A stretch of 64,000 nucleotides of DNA from Kordia sp039026955 (GCA_039026955.1 JBCCLH010000018.1:43655-107654), one strand, 5' to 3'. Shown: positions 1-9,335, counted from the first letter of the stretch. Numbers and translations are program-made. Notes: a model not told the origin generated them from the sequence alone.

Positions 1-285
1 CGGCACAATCACAATCATAATGAAAATCATGGCCAATGGCACTGCAAATTCGAACGTGAGCCATTTCATTCCTCCATTTAATTTTAACCCAACAAAAGCA
101 GGTGCGGAGATAAAACTGATGGCAGATAATTGTGTCGCCATTGTGGAGAGACTTAAAGGAAACCATCCTAAGCTTTTTCCGCCTAAGAAATAATCTTTAG
201 AGTCTTTGTTTTCTTTGAAGAAATATCCCATTCCCAAAAAGAAAATGATATATCCGATGACGATGGTGTAGTCTAGCCAATTCAT
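1..285 (-). CDS. Sodium:solute symporter family protein, N-terminal part (runs off the window)
   Basis: The reverse strand is open from an ATG at 285 to the window edge, giving about 95 residues that start MNWLDYTIVIGYIIFFLG. Two hydrophobic segments flank a loop with KDYFLGGKSLGWFPLSLS, followed by ATQLSAISFISAPAF. This is the typical beginning of SSF (SLC5-type) sodium/solute symporters: TM1, the F-L-G-G-R/K loop, then the broken TM with T-Q-x-S-A. The family imports sugars, sialic acid, amino acids and similar solutes using sodium. The ATG overlaps the TGA of the upstream GNAT gene (ATGA at 285-282), so translation is probably coupled. It would be the inner-membrane importer of the carbohydrate locus to its right; the substrate cannot be read from this fragment. 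Confidence 0.85.
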   Translation of the reverse strand, partial: MNWLDYTIVIGYIIFFLGMGYFFKENKDSKDYFLGGKSLGWFPLSLSTMATQLSAISFISAPAFVGLKLNGGMKWLTFEFAVPLAMIFIMIVIVP

Positions 286-890
286 ATTGATGTGTGCGTT
301 TTTAGCTTTTGTTGTAATTCTTGTTTGACAGTGGTGAACCAATCATTTTTTAAAATGCTTAGTAAAATGGCGTCCGTTCTTCCTCCTCCGTTGATTGCGG
401 GAAACTTGTTTCGTAAAAATCCTTCCGTTGTGCAACCAACACTTTTTAAAGCCGCAATACTGACTTCATTGTCTGCATACGCGCCAAAACCGATGCGTTC
501 TACTTTTAACGTTTCAAAGGCAAATTGAAATAACAAATATTTACAATGCTTGTTGATTCCTGTGCCTCTAGCCGATTTTCCATACCACGTATGTCCCAAC
601 TTGATGGTTTGGATTTCACTTGCATATTCATAAAATCGAGTCGTGCCAACATATTGTTTATTCACTTTGTCATATACGGCGAACGGATATTCTTTTCCCG
701 ATTTTCTTTGTTGCACTGCATTCGAAATATAGTTTGTTAGATTTTCCAAGCCGTTGCCTTTTTCAAAAAAGTAAACCCAAATAAAAGGATCTTTCGTAAC
801 TTCTAAAAGTTCATTTATGTGTGACAATTGCAAAGGTGTCAATCGCACATGTTCATCTTCTAGTATGTATTCTTTTGAAAAATCTAACAT
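282..890 (-). CDS. GNAT family N-acetyltransferase (RimJ/RimL type)
   Basis: This 202-residue protein has the layout of RimJ/RimL-like acetyl-CoA-dependent N-acetyltransferases. It has an early strand with VRLTPLQLSHINEL, the acetyl-CoA-binding segment RGTGINKHCKYLLFQFAF around residues 108-125, and the late motif NEVSIAALKSVGCTTEGFLR, where N-x-x-S-x-x-A-L plus E-G-x-x-R is diagnostic. The acceptor substrate cannot be predicted. It lies 6 bp after the glycosidase gene and overlaps the symporter start by 4 bp, so it sits inside the carbohydrate operon. Acetylation of a sugar or amino sugar is a possible reading, but nothing in the sequence proves it. Confidence 0.85.
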   Translation of the reverse strand: MLDFSKEYILEDEHVRLTPLQLSHINELLEVTKDPFIWVYFFEKGNGLENLTNYISNAVQQRKSGKEYPFAVYDKVNKQYVGTTRFYEYASEIQTIKLGHTWYGKSARGTGINKHCKYLLFQFAFETLKVERIGFGAYADNEVSIAALKSVGCTTEGFLRNKFPAINGGGRTDAILLSILKNDWFTTVKQELQQKLKTHTSI

Positions 891-896
891 AAATTT

Positions 897-2201
897 CTAC
901 ACAGGTTCTTCGTTTAGCATGTCAATGATTAGAGCGGCAGACCAAGAGAAATTGTTTCCGCCGTAGCCCGTTTCTGCTTCATTTTTGCGTGCGTCAAAAT
1001 ATTCATAGAAACCATATTTTTCAATTAAAGCAATGGAATCGTTTTTGACTCTTGTTGCGATGTTGTGAAATCCGTATTTATTCAAACCGTTGTAAATGAT
1101 CCAATTGACGTTGATCCACACTGGACCACGCCAGTATTTTCGTGGATTATAACGTTCGCTCGTCGGATCAAAAGAAGCACATAAGTACTGATGTTCGTTT
1201 CCGAATTTTTTCATCATCGTTTTGACCAAAGCTTCCGCGATTTCTTCTGTGGGAATTCCCGCATATAAGGGTGTGAATGATGAAGATGAGATATAGTTTA
1301 ACGGTTTGTCATTTCGCAAATCGTAATGTACATACGCACCTAATGCTGCATTGAATAGCTTTTTGTTAAACGATTGTATACTTTTATGTTGCCAAGCTTC
1401 TAATTGCTGAATTTTATCTGCATTGTTACCTATCAGTTTGTACAATGCTAGTAAACTTTCGTTCGATTTGATCAACATTGTATTGAATAACGGATCTTGC
1501 ACTAAAAATGGCGATAATTCGGCTATTTTTTCATCGCTGTAGTTGTGTTCTTTTGCGATTTCAATGATATTCAAATAATGATCGTATTCCTTTTTCGATG
1601 GACGTTGCGAGGCATCCACATGCGTCGTATCTCTTCGCTCAAAAACAAATTCTGGCGATTCCATTGTGCTAAAAATATCATCCCACAACGGCGAATTGTC
1701 CGTGCCCGATTCCCAATTATGGTAAATATACACCAAGCCTTCGTGATGCACATCGCGATGGTTATAGAAGTATTCGTGATTTTTATAGACTTGGTCTAGC
1801 ATTGGTGCAAGTCTTGCTAAAATTGCAGTCTTTTCCTTACTTTTCTTATACAATTCATGCAATGCAAAACCTGCCACGGGCGGCTGCGTCATTCCTGTAG
1901 ATTTGTATTTTTTAGAAGCTGCCGGATGCAAGTCGGAGTTATGAAAATCTGGTCCCGGGAAATACGAATCGCTTTCGGTATGAAAGACAATATGCGGAAT
2001 AAAACCATTGTCCCATTGCGCATCTAGCAAGGTTTCCATTTCCTGTAACGCTTTTTCCATGTCTACATGTGCCCATCCGATCGCAATAAAACCTGAATCC
2101 CAATTCCACTGAAACGGATATAAGTTTTCACACGGAATGCTGAAACCATCTTTCCAGTTGTTTTCCAGCACTTTCATAGCTTTTTTTTGTAATTCTTTCA
2201 A
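897..2201 (-). CDS. GH63/MGH1-like (alpha/alpha)6 glycosidase
   Basis: This 434-residue protein has no signal peptide and is presumably cytoplasmic. The N-terminus ENLYPFQWNWDSGFIAIGW (about 25-43), the central PPVAGFALHELY, the C-terminal RGPVWINVNWIIYNGL (about 358-373) and the final ETGYGGNNFSWSAALII are the recurring segments of (alpha/alpha)6-barrel glycosidases related to trehalase, GH63 glucosidases and mannosylglycerate/glucosylglycerate hydrolases. The length fits the compact bacterial MGH1-like type rather than the larger GH63 enzymes. It sits between a TonB receptor and a symporter gene, so it probably cleaves an imported alpha-linked glucoside, mannoside or compatible solute after uptake. 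A cytosolic trehalase-like role is an alternative. Confidence 0.75.
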   Translation of the reverse strand: MKELQKKAMKVLENNWKDGFSIPCENLYPFQWNWDSGFIAIGWAHVDMEKALQEMETLLDAQWDNGFIPHIVFHTESDSYFPGPDFHNSDLHPAASKKYKSTGMTQPPVAGFALHELYKKSKEKTAILARLAPMLDQVYKNHEYFYNHRDVHHEGLVYIYHNWESGTDNSPLWDDIFSTMESPEFVFERRDTTHVDASQRPSKKEYDHYLNIIEIAKEHNYSDEKIAELSPFLVQDPLFNTMLIKSNESLLALYKLIGNNADKIQQLEAWQHKSIQSFNKKLFNAALGAYVHYDLRNDKPLNYISSSSFTPLYAGIPTEEIAEALVKTMMKKFGNEHQYLCASFDPTSERYNPRKYWRGPVWINVNWIIYNGLNKYGFHNIATRVKNDSIALIEKYGFYEYFDARKNEAETGYGGNNFSWSAALIIDMLNEEPV

Positions 2202-2332
2202 TGTGATTTTGTTGTTAGTTGGTTGGTTGTTGGTTGAAAATTGATTTTTTATTTGAAAAAACTCACCACACTATGAAAATACAAAATATGTGGTGAGTTA
2301 GGGAATTAAATAAAGCTAATCAATTTGTGTTG

Positions 2333-4927
2333 TTAGAAGTTGAAGGTTGCGTTAAAGAATACACGTGTTGGTAACACAGGTCTTCCTACGAAAAATTCTT
2401 CTTCTGTTTGACTGTTGTTCAATCGTGGCGAACCTTCTGTGATTCCGTCAGAATTGAACAAGTTGAATACTTGTGTTCCTAAACGCATGGTTTCTCCGTC
2501 TTCGCCGATGTCAAATGTGTAACCTAAGTTTAAGTTGGCTAATCCAATTGCATCCAATTCGATAGAGTTGGCATCGTTAGAGAATTTTTCTCCTGTGTAG
2601 TTGTAGATGAAACCTGCATCAAATTTCGCATCATCATAATTCAGCGAAAGCATGCTCAATACATTTGGCTGTCTTCTTAATTCGTTGCCTTCAAAATCTG
2701 CATTGATTTCCGATTTCGTAATTTCATGACTTTGGAACGTAAAAGATCCTGCAAAGTCAAAGTTTTCTGCAAATGCCCAACTCCAAGTCGTTTCTATACC
2801 AAATGTACTCGTATCTTGTGTGTCTACTTCTTCAATGAATCCACCGCCTGGCGCATTGATAAAACTTACTGAACGTCTGTCTTTTAAAGTAACTGCATAC
2901 AACGCAGCTGTTCCTGAAAATTTGTTTTTGGAATATTTTACCCCAAGTTCACCTTGTGTAATTTTTTCTGTTTCATACGAAGAAGGATTCCCAAATCCGT
3001 CAAATTGTGTTCCGCGTAATTCTGGAAAGAAATAGCCTCTTGAGAAGTTTCCGTACGCACTTAAATCATCGTTAACTTTGTATAAGGCTGCTAGTGCAAT
3101 AGCAAAATCATCTGCAGATACATTTCCTCTGGTAAAACTTCCATTTCCCCAAACTACATTGTCCATATTTGTGATTCCTGTATTGTCAACTTGGAACGTA
3201 TCAGTACCTTCTACTTCAATATCTCCTGAAGCTCTTTCGTAGCGAAACCCGATATCTAAATTCCAACGGTCTAGTTTGATTTCGTCTGCTAGGAATACTG
3301 CAATTTTATTACTAGAAATATTTCTGTTGGTGTATGCCGTTCCTCTGTTTGTGACACCATTAATGGAATAGCCTGAAACATTGACCAAACGTGGTCGGTT
3401 GTTGAATTCTCCCAAATAATTTGTGATCACGTTAAAATCTCCTGCTTGCGATCTTGACATAAATGTTCCCAAAGTAATGCTGTGTGCACCTGCCTTTTTG
3501 GTGAATTTGATGTCTGCCATCAATTCTTCTAGTGGTCTGTTTCTGTCTAGAATTCTATTTTCGAATAGTAAAGCATTTGATGCTAACGGTTGTCCGTTTA
3601 AATAAGTGAAATCTCCTGTGGTTAATCCACGTGCATCTAAGTATTCTTGCTGTGTTTCTACTACTTTTGCACCGCTTACGCCACTTCCGTCTAAAAATAA
3701 GTTGAATTGATGTCTGTAACGCGAGTAGCGTAATTTTGCGTCCATTTTTAAATCGTCTGCAAAGCGATGTTTGAAATTGGTTAAGAAATAGCCACCTTTT
3801 GTCGCTACACCATCTTCAATTGGCGAACGGTAAATTCCGTCTGGCGTCATATAAGCAATGTTTGCTGCTTCTGCCGTTTGCAAGGTGCGAATTTCTTCTC
3901 CGTCATTTCCTGTGGGACGATTTCTTGATCCGCCTTCTAATGGATATGGTAAAAAGAATTGTACACTATCATCAATCCACTGTCCTGAAAAGGTGATAGA
4001 ACCGTTGTCCGTTAAGTGCTTGATGTTTCCACGTAATTGGAAACCTTCTGTATTCAATCCAGTTTTTAGTGGACCTTCATCATAACGATAGAATCCAGAT
4101 AAAGCGTAGAATGTTTTGGAGTCTTCTCCGCCCAATGGTCCGCTCGTAACAAAATCTGCTTTGTAACGTGAATTGGAAGCGATTTCTGTACGAATCGTAG
4201 TTTTTTGTTGACTTCCACCCGTAACACTCGTATAGTTGATAATACCTGCTACCGAACCAACTCCGTATAAGATAGAAGAACCACCGCGAACAAATTCCAA
4301 GTTCTTCATTCCTAAGTCGTTTCTAAAGTACACATCATGTGCTGAAGAGTTTAATCCGAAGGTACTCAACACGGGCATTCCGTCTATTTGTAATGGGTTA
4401 AACTGATACTGTCCTCCCGAAGGCAAACCTCTTACAAAGATGTTTGAGGCAACTTCACCTCCACCACCTTCTGCGGTAATTCCCGGAACACTTCGCAATA
4501 CATCTGCCTGACTACTTGTGTTCAGTTTTGAAAGTTCTTTTACCCCAAAAGACGTAATAGATAATGGTGTTTCTTTTTGCGAACGTGTGGTTGATGTTGC
4601 TGTCAATAATACTGCTGATAATGCATTTCCACCTTGGACTAACACAATATCTAATTTGACTGGTGTTCCGTCAAGGTTAATTTCTTTTTCGAAGGTTTCA
4701 TATCCTACATACGAAACTGCGATGGTTTGTGTACCTGTGCGATTTGAAGTGAATGAAAAGTTACCGTCAAAGTCGGTTGCTGAACCTGAAGTATCACCTT
4801 TTATCGCCACGTTGGCACCTGGGATTGGCGTTCCAGTTTCATCTTTAACAGTACCGGAAATCTCTGTTTGTGCCATTCCTGTGAAGAAGGAAAGTACGCA
4901 AAGAAGAGTAAAAATAGTTTTTCCCAT
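2333..4927 (-). CDS. TonB-dependent outer-membrane receptor with carboxypeptidase-D-like N-terminal domain
   Basis: This 864-residue protein starts with a signal peptide ending at GMAQ. A CarboxypepD-regulatory-like domain follows (about 22-105; EISGTVKDETGTPIPGANV), then a plug domain (about 115-225; SQADVLRSVPGI and IFVRGLPSGG) and a 22-strand barrel region that ends in the aromatic FFNATFNF. At 864 residues it is shorter than typical SusC proteins, and no SusD gene follows, so it resembles FecA/CirA-like receptors used for oligosaccharides or siderophores. It is the first gene of the minus-strand block and is divergent from the LacI regulator. The 26-bp palindrome upstream predicts sugar-responsive control. 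Uptake of the glycoside processed by the next gene is inferred from context. Confidence 0.88.
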   Translation of the reverse strand: MGKTIFTLLCVLSFFTGMAQTEISGTVKDETGTPIPGANVAIKGDTSGSATDFDGNFSFTSNRTGTQTIAVSYVGYETFEKEINLDGTPVKLDIVLVQGGNALSAVLLTATSTTRSQKETPLSITSFGVKELSKLNTSSQADVLRSVPGITAEGGGGEVASNIFVRGLPSGGQYQFNPLQIDGMPVLSTFGLNSSAHDVYFRNDLGMKNLEFVRGGSSILYGVGSVAGIINYTSVTGGSQQKTTIRTEIASNSRYKADFVTSGPLGGEDSKTFYALSGFYRYDEGPLKTGLNTEGFQLRGNIKHLTDNGSITFSGQWIDDSVQFFLPYPLEGGSRNRPTGNDGEEIRTLQTAEAANIAYMTPDGIYRSPIEDGVATKGGYFLTNFKHRFADDLKMDAKLRYSRYRHQFNLFLDGSGVSGAKVVETQQEYLDARGLTTGDFTYLNGQPLASNALLFENRILDRNRPLEELMADIKFTKKAGAHSITLGTFMSRSQAGDFNVITNYLGEFNNRPRLVNVSGYSINGVTNRGTAYTNRNISSNKIAVFLADEIKLDRWNLDIGFRYERASGDIEVEGTDTFQVDNTGITNMDNVVWGNGSFTRGNVSADDFAIALAALYKVNDDLSAYGNFSRGYFFPELRGTQFDGFGNPSSYETEKITQGELGVKYSKNKFSGTAALYAVTLKDRRSVSFINAPGGGFIEEVDTQDTSTFGIETTWSWAFAENFDFAGSFTFQSHEITKSEINADFEGNELRRQPNVLSMLSLNYDDAKFDAGFIYNYTGEKFSNDANSIELDAIGLANLNLGYTFDIGEDGETMRLGTQVFNLFNSDGITEGSPRLNNSQTEEEFFVGRPVLPTRVFFNATFNF

Positions 4928-5017
4928 GTTTTGTTGATTTAATAATTAATAGTTGATTACATTACAATATTAGCATAGTTACTGTTATATTTTTACGAAA
5001 ATGTTAATGAAAAGTTA

Positions 5018-5043
5018 TGCAAACGTTCCCGGGAACGTTTGCA
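5018..5043. promoter_or_regulatory. Perfect 26-bp palindrome, probable LacI-family operator
   Basis: The half-site TGCAAACGTTCCC is followed directly by its exact reverse complement, centred between 5030 and 5031. The core AACGTTCCCGGGAACGTT has the central CG symmetry typical of LacI/GalR operators. It lies in the 169-bp gap between the TonB receptor (start 4927) and the LacI gene (start 5097), so one site could control both directions. It overlaps the predicted -33 element of the LacI promoter. Confidence 0.85.
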
Positions 5044-5069
5044 ATTAGTTTTTTAAAGATGTACTTTTG
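5038..5069 (+). promoter_or_regulatory. Predicted Bacteroidota-type promoter of the LacI gene
   Basis: TTTG at 5038-5041 and TACTTTTG at 5062-5069 match the Bacteroidota -33 (TTTG) and -7 (TAnnTTTG) elements, with 20 bases between them. The -33 element lies inside the palindrome, so binding there should block the promoter and give autorepression. Transcription would start near 5076, about 20 bases before the ATG. Confidence 0.6.
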
Positions 5070-5096
5070 AGCGAATCGTTTCATTGATCATTCCAA

Positions 5097-6116
5097 ATGA
5101 AGAAAAAAAGTAGCGCTACACTGAAAGATATTGCCAAACGCTTGGGCATTTCTACTTCCACCGTTTCTAGAGCGTTGAATAATCATTCAGATATCAATCT
5201 TGAGACTAAGAAATTAGTGGAAAAAACTGCCAAAGAACTGAATTATCAACCCAATATTTTTGCCAAAGGTTTCCGCAGTCATCGGACGCGTATGATTGGT
5301 GTGGTAGTCCCTAAAATTTCTCATTATTATACTTCAACCATTTTGGAGGGAATTTTGGAAATGGCAGAAGCAAACGGTTATCGCGTGATTATTTCTGAAT
5401 CGAAAAACAGCTTTGAAAAACAGATTGAAATGTTGAATACTATGATTCAATTTGGCGTGGAAGGTATTTTATTATGTCTGACACGCACCACCAAAGATGT
5501 GAAAGATATTTTGGATGTCTTGGATCGTATTCCGTTGGTATTGTTTGATAAAGTATCGAGTAAAATTCCGTGTACACAAATTATCATTGACGATAAACAA
5601 GCTGCCTGTAACGCCGTTGAACATTTGATCAATTTGGGAAGAAAGCGCATTGCTATTTTTAAAGAAACCGAGAACTCTTTTAATTCTGAAAAACGCTATG
5701 AAGGCTATTTGCAAGCCTTAAACGATCATAATTTTCCTGTGGATGAAAAATTGATTTTAAGTACGGAAGATATTTCGGTGCGACAAGGAAAACGCTTGAC
5801 AAACATTATCCTTTCCTTAAAAGAGAGACCTGATGCCATTTTTGCCATTACCGATAGTTGTGCCATTGGAATTATTCAAAAATTAAAACAGTACAATGTA
5901 AAAGTTCCCGAAGACATTGCGGTGGTGGGTTTTAGCAATTCGTTCAATTCAACAATTATTGAACCTAATTTAACAACGGTAGATCAACCGGGAAATAAAA
6001 TGGGCAAAACAGCCGTGAAGTATCTTATTGAAGAAATTGAAAACGATTCGCTGTCGTATAAAACGATTGAATTGCGTACGAGTTTGATTGTGCGAGAATC
6101 TTCGTTTAAGGTTTAA
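5097..6116 (+). CDS. LacI/GalR family transcriptional regulator
   Basis: This 339-residue protein has the classical LacI helix-turn-helix at residues 6-30 (TLKDIAKRLGISTSTVSRAL), followed by the hinge helix region YQPNIFAKGFRS. The rest is a periplasmic-binding-protein-like effector domain: IGVVVPKISHYYTSTILEGI, VPLVLFDKV, a central DDKQAACNAVEHLI and the late EDIAVVGFSNS. These proteins usually repress carbohydrate genes until a sugar or sugar phosphate binds. Its place opposite the TonB receptor/glycosidase/symporter block, with a perfect palindrome between, makes it the likely regulator of that locus. The inducer cannot be read from sequence. Confidence 0.93.
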   Translation: MKKKSSATLKDIAKRLGISTSTVSRALNNHSDINLETKKLVEKTAKELNYQPNIFAKGFRSHRTRMIGVVVPKISHYYTSTILEGILEMAEANGYRVIISESKNSFEKQIEMLNTMIQFGVEGILLCLTRTTKDVKDILDVLDRIPLVLFDKVSSKIPCTQIIIDDKQAACNAVEHLINLGRKRIAIFKETENSFNSEKRYEGYLQALNDHNFPVDEKLILSTEDISVRQGKRLTNIILSLKERPDAIFAITDSCAIGIIQKLKQYNVKVPEDIAVVGFSNSFNSTIIEPNLTTVDQPGNKMGKTAVKYLIEEIENDSLSYKTIELRTSLIVRESSFKV

Positions 6117-6155
6117 TACTAAGCTTTATTCTAAAATAAAAATATACAAACACAA

Positions 6156-6204
6156 AACTCCTTTCGCATCAACAAAAGGAGTTCCTATTTTCCTATTAGG
6201 AAAA
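6156..6204. terminator. Tandem hairpins between convergent genes, probable bidirectional terminator
   Basis: AACTCCTTT at 6156-6164 pairs perfectly with AAAGGAGTT at 6175-6183. A second palindrome, TTTTCCTA/TAGGAAAA, follows at 6188-6204. The pair lies between the end of the LacI gene and the end of the ankyrin gene, where a shared terminator is expected. Confidence 0.6.
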
Positions 6205-6253
6205 CAAAGCACAGTGATAATAATTCAAATTATGGTGTAACGAAACTATAAGA

Positions 6254-7747
6254 CTATTGAATTTTTAATAGTGCCAAATCTGTTTTTTCTTTCTCGAGTA
6301 GTTCATTTTGCAAAGCCATATCATAAGGACTTTCATTAAAATCGGTACGTATATTTTTATCAGCTCCATTTGCGACTAATATTGCTATTAACTTTGTGTC
6401 AGTAGCTTTCATAGCTGCTAGGTGTAACGGACTTAAATTGATATCATTTTTTTGATTTAAGTCCACGCCTAATTCGATTGCTTTTTTAAGAAGAAAATCA
6501 CTGTTCTCCTCAACAGCAATGTGTGCTAATGTGTTGCCATCTTTATATTTTTTTGCACCAAGTATGCCTTTTGCTTGCAATGTTTCTATGATGTATTGTG
6601 AAGCTTCTCCTCTTCGCGTGCTGTATGATTTAAAAGCGTGATACATTAAGTCATTGCCTGCTTTATCTACAATAGTATAATCAGCTCTATTTGCGATTAG
6701 AAAATCAAAATTCTCCTTCGAATTTCGTTTAATAGCCATTGTCAATGCAGATTCACCTTTGTGATTACGATGATTTATTTGATTTGTTTTAGAAGCAATT
6801 TTTTCTAAATTTTCTTTGGCGCCAAAAGCAGCATTTATGAGTGCTGTGTTGCCGTTTTCATCAACCTGATTGGCAGAAACTCCATTAGTCATAAAAAATT
6901 CCAACAATTCTGGTGTTGCTCTTCTTGCTGCCAAATGCAAGGGTGTTTCTCCTTGGTTACTTACAATATCAATTTCAAGCTGTAACTCTTCTGATAAATA
7001 CTTAAATACTTCCAATCGTAAGGCTCTACGTTTCATTCCTTGTGACGCAAATAGTACAGCATTTTCTCCTTTCGTATTTGTGTAATCAAATGGGACACCT
7101 TTTTCTTGCCAAAATTTCATGGCATCGATAGCTCCGCCACGCGCTGCATAGAAAAATAGATTGTTTCCATCGGCATCTGTTACATACGTAGGAACATTTT
7201 TCTTAATGAAATACTCAAAAATACTGTGATCTTTTAGGGTTGATCCAGATAATAATAGTAAGGCATTTGCGCCAGATTCATTGGTATAGTCAACAGGAAT
7301 TCCCTGCGCAAGAATCAAGTCATAAACTGCTGTATTGGTAACTCCGCCAATAGCAGCCATTAAAAGCATATTTGTACCTCTAGAGGTTTTAAAATTTGGA
7401 TCGGCTCCAAGACTTAACAAATGGCGCATTACCTCCAAATTTCCTTTGTATGTGGCCCATAACAAATACGTAACACCTCCATGGGTTGGTTTTGTCACAG
7501 GATTTCCTTCTAAAGTTAATAAGTATTTAATGCTTTCCGTAGCAACATTATCAATAATCGCATACGATACCGCATCAAAGGAAAATTGATCTTTCGCTGT
7601 AGGATCATGTCCTTTTTGTATGTTTTCTTTTATTTCGGAAATACTAGGATTGGCTTTCCAAAATTCACGTTTCAAGAATATATTTTCTTCTTGTGCATGT
7701 ACACACACAAAAGAAAAAAGTAAAAATAATAGTAGGATTCGTTTCAT
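6254..7747 (-). CDS. Secreted or periplasmic ankyrin-repeat protein
   Basis: This 497-residue protein has a signal peptide (MKRILLLFLLFSFVCVHAQ). About a dozen ankyrin repeats fill the mature protein, seen as recurring G-x-T-x-L-x-x-A units: GVTYLLWATYKGNLEVMRHL, GETPLHLAARRATPELLEFF, GNTALINAAFGAKENL, GESALTMAIKRN and LSPLHLAAMKATDTKLIAIL. Ankyrin arrays bind proteins; no catalytic domain is visible. It is a single gene convergent with the LacI regulator. In flavobacteria, periplasmic ankyrin proteins are often linked to catalase/oxidative stress, but no such neighbour is present, so the role is open. Confidence 0.88.
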   Translation of the reverse strand: MKRILLLFLLFSFVCVHAQEENIFLKREFWKANPSISEIKENIQKGHDPTAKDQFSFDAVSYAIIDNVATESIKYLLTLEGNPVTKPTHGGVTYLLWATYKGNLEVMRHLLSLGADPNFKTSRGTNMLLMAAIGGVTNTAVYDLILAQGIPVDYTNESGANALLLLSGSTLKDHSIFEYFIKKNVPTYVTDADGNNLFFYAARGGAIDAMKFWQEKGVPFDYTNTKGENAVLFASQGMKRRALRLEVFKYLSEELQLEIDIVSNQGETPLHLAARRATPELLEFFMTNGVSANQVDENGNTALINAAFGAKENLEKIASKTNQINHRNHKGESALTMAIKRNSKENFDFLIANRADYTIVDKAGNDLMYHAFKSYSTRRGEASQYIIETLQAKGILGAKKYKDGNTLAHIAVEENSDFLLKKAIELGVDLNQKNDINLSPLHLAAMKATDTKLIAILVANGADKNIRTDFNESPYDMALQNELLEKEKTDLALLKIQ

Positions 7748-8057
7748 AGTTGGTGTTTTTATGCTTCATAAAAAAATTCTCTATTCAAAAAATAATACTG
7801 TCAAAACGACTATTTGTTAATTGTTACTGACAAAATACTCTAATCGAATGAGTTGTAATTTTTATTGCTTTTACAAAAATAACTATTTAAATTAAATCTA
7901 AATAAAAATAGTTGAAGAATTTTACAGATTTACTCAATTTTTCTCGTGATAATTGAGATGTTAATAACAGTGTTAAGAAATAGTTACGAACTCATTAAAA
8001 TCTAAGGTAAAAAATCTGAAATTTGTTATTGATAATTAATCTAAATTAGACTTCCCC
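7748..8057. other. 310-bp intergenic region between divergent ankyrin and nrdB genes
   Basis: This region is A+T-rich and has no open reading frame of note and no strong palindrome. It must contain the divergent promoters of the ankyrin gene and of nrdB-nrdA. I could not identify a confident TAnnTTTG box; TAAATTAG at 8042-8049 is a near match but is too close to the nrdB ATG to be convincing. Confidence 0.4.
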
Positions 8058-9332
8058 ATGAGTATTACACATATCATCAAACGAGATTTTAGCACCAAAC
8101 CTTTCAACTTAGATAAGATTACACAAGCTATAGAAAAGGCGATGAATGCAGTCAACACAGGTTCTACAGAAGATGCACAAAACGTTGCTATTACAGTCTA
8201 CCAAGAGTTGTTGATGCTTAAGCAAAAAGATGCTCAATACATCCCCACGGTAGAGAAAGTACAGGATATTGTGGAGTCCAAATTAATGGAAAGTACGTTT
8301 ACAGAAGTAGCAAAAGCGTATATTTTGTACAGAAACAAAAGAGCACAGGAGCGAAAGCATAATATTTTTGAAAAACGAATCAATTTAAAGCCGTACGAGT
8401 ATCCGCAGTTGTACGAATATGTACCTGCCATTCGTCATTCCTATTGGATTCATACAGAATTCAACTTCACCAGTGATATTCAGGATTTCAAATCGCGTTT
8501 AACGCATACGGAGCGAAATGCTATCAAAAACACTATGTTAGCTATTTCTCAGATTGAAGTAGCTGTAAAAACGTTTTGGGGCGATTTATACCACAGAATG
8601 CCCAAACCAGAAATTGGCTCTGTGGGTGCCACGTTTGCTGAAAGTGAAGTACGACATGCAGATGCTTACTCACATTTATTGGAAATTTTAGGATTGAATA
8701 CAGAGTTTAAAGCACTGAAAAAGAAACCTGTGATTATGAAACGGGTTCAGTATTTAGAAGCTGCATTGCGCAACTCTAAAAGTGAAGACGATAAGCAGTA
8801 CGCAGAATCTATCTTATTATTTTCACTGTTTATAGAGCATGTATCCTTATTCTCTCAATTCCTTATTATTATGGCGTTTAATAAGCATAAAAATATGTTG
8901 AAAGGAATTTCTAATGTTGTGGAAGCCACTTCTAAAGAGGAACAAATACATGGGGACTTTGGAATTGATTTGATTAAAATTTTACAAGAAGAACATCCTG
9001 AATGGTTTACCCCAGCATACCATGAAAAAATTCAGAAAATGTGCAAAAATGCGTACGAATCTGAATACCAACTCTTGAATTGGATTTTTGAAGATGGAGA
9101 ACTCGACTTTTTACCTAAAACCGTTATTGCAGAATTTTTAAAACACCGTTTTAACAAATCACTAGAAAGCATAGGTATCGAGAAAGTTTTTGATATCGAC
9201 AATGAGTTAGTAGCACAAACCGAATGGTTTGACGATGAAATCATCGGTACGAAACACGGCGACTTTTTTGTAAAGCGCTCTATTAATTACAGTAAAAGAA
9301 CACAAAGTATCACAAGTGACGATCTTTTTTAA
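8058..9332 (+). CDS. nrdB: Ribonucleotide reductase beta subunit with N-terminal ATP-cone
   Basis: This 424-residue protein is longer than usual NrdB because an ATP-cone regulatory domain is fused to the N-terminus (residues 1-95: ITHIIKRDFSTKPFNLDKI, then VQDIVESKLME and YILYRNKRA). The ferritin-like radical-generating domain follows. Its metal ligands can be placed at E197 and H200 (ESEVRHADAY), E260 (LFIEHVSLF) and E295/H298 (KEEQIH). Tyr204 occupies the position of the E. coli radical tyrosine. The subunit makes the radical used by NrdA to reduce ribonucleotides. An ATP-cone on NrdB instead of NrdA is the arrangement described in Leeuwenhoekiella and related flavobacterial enzymes, where dATP inhibits by driving beta oligomerisation. 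A dimanganese (class Id) cofactor is likely by kinship, not shown here. The nrdA gene starts 3 bp later. Confidence 0.93.
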   Translation: MSITHIIKRDFSTKPFNLDKITQAIEKAMNAVNTGSTEDAQNVAITVYQELLMLKQKDAQYIPTVEKVQDIVESKLMESTFTEVAKAYILYRNKRAQERKHNIFEKRINLKPYEYPQLYEYVPAIRHSYWIHTEFNFTSDIQDFKSRLTHTERNAIKNTMLAISQIEVAVKTFWGDLYHRMPKPEIGSVGATFAESEVRHADAYSHLLEILGLNTEFKALKKKPVIMKRVQYLEAALRNSKSEDDKQYAESILLFSLFIEHVSLFSQFLIIMAFNKHKNMLKGISNVVEATSKEEQIHGDFGIDLIKILQEEHPEWFTPAYHEKIQKMCKNAYESEYQLLNWIFEDGELDFLPKTVIAEFLKHRFNKSLESIGIEKVFDIDNELVAQTEWFDDEIIGTKHGDFFVKRSINYSKRTQSITSDDLF

Positions 9333-9335
9333 ACT

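Noticed and set aside
2333..4927. SusC/SusD polysaccharide utilisation locus
   Set aside because: The receptor is shorter than SusC and no SusD-like lipoprotein gene is present next to it.
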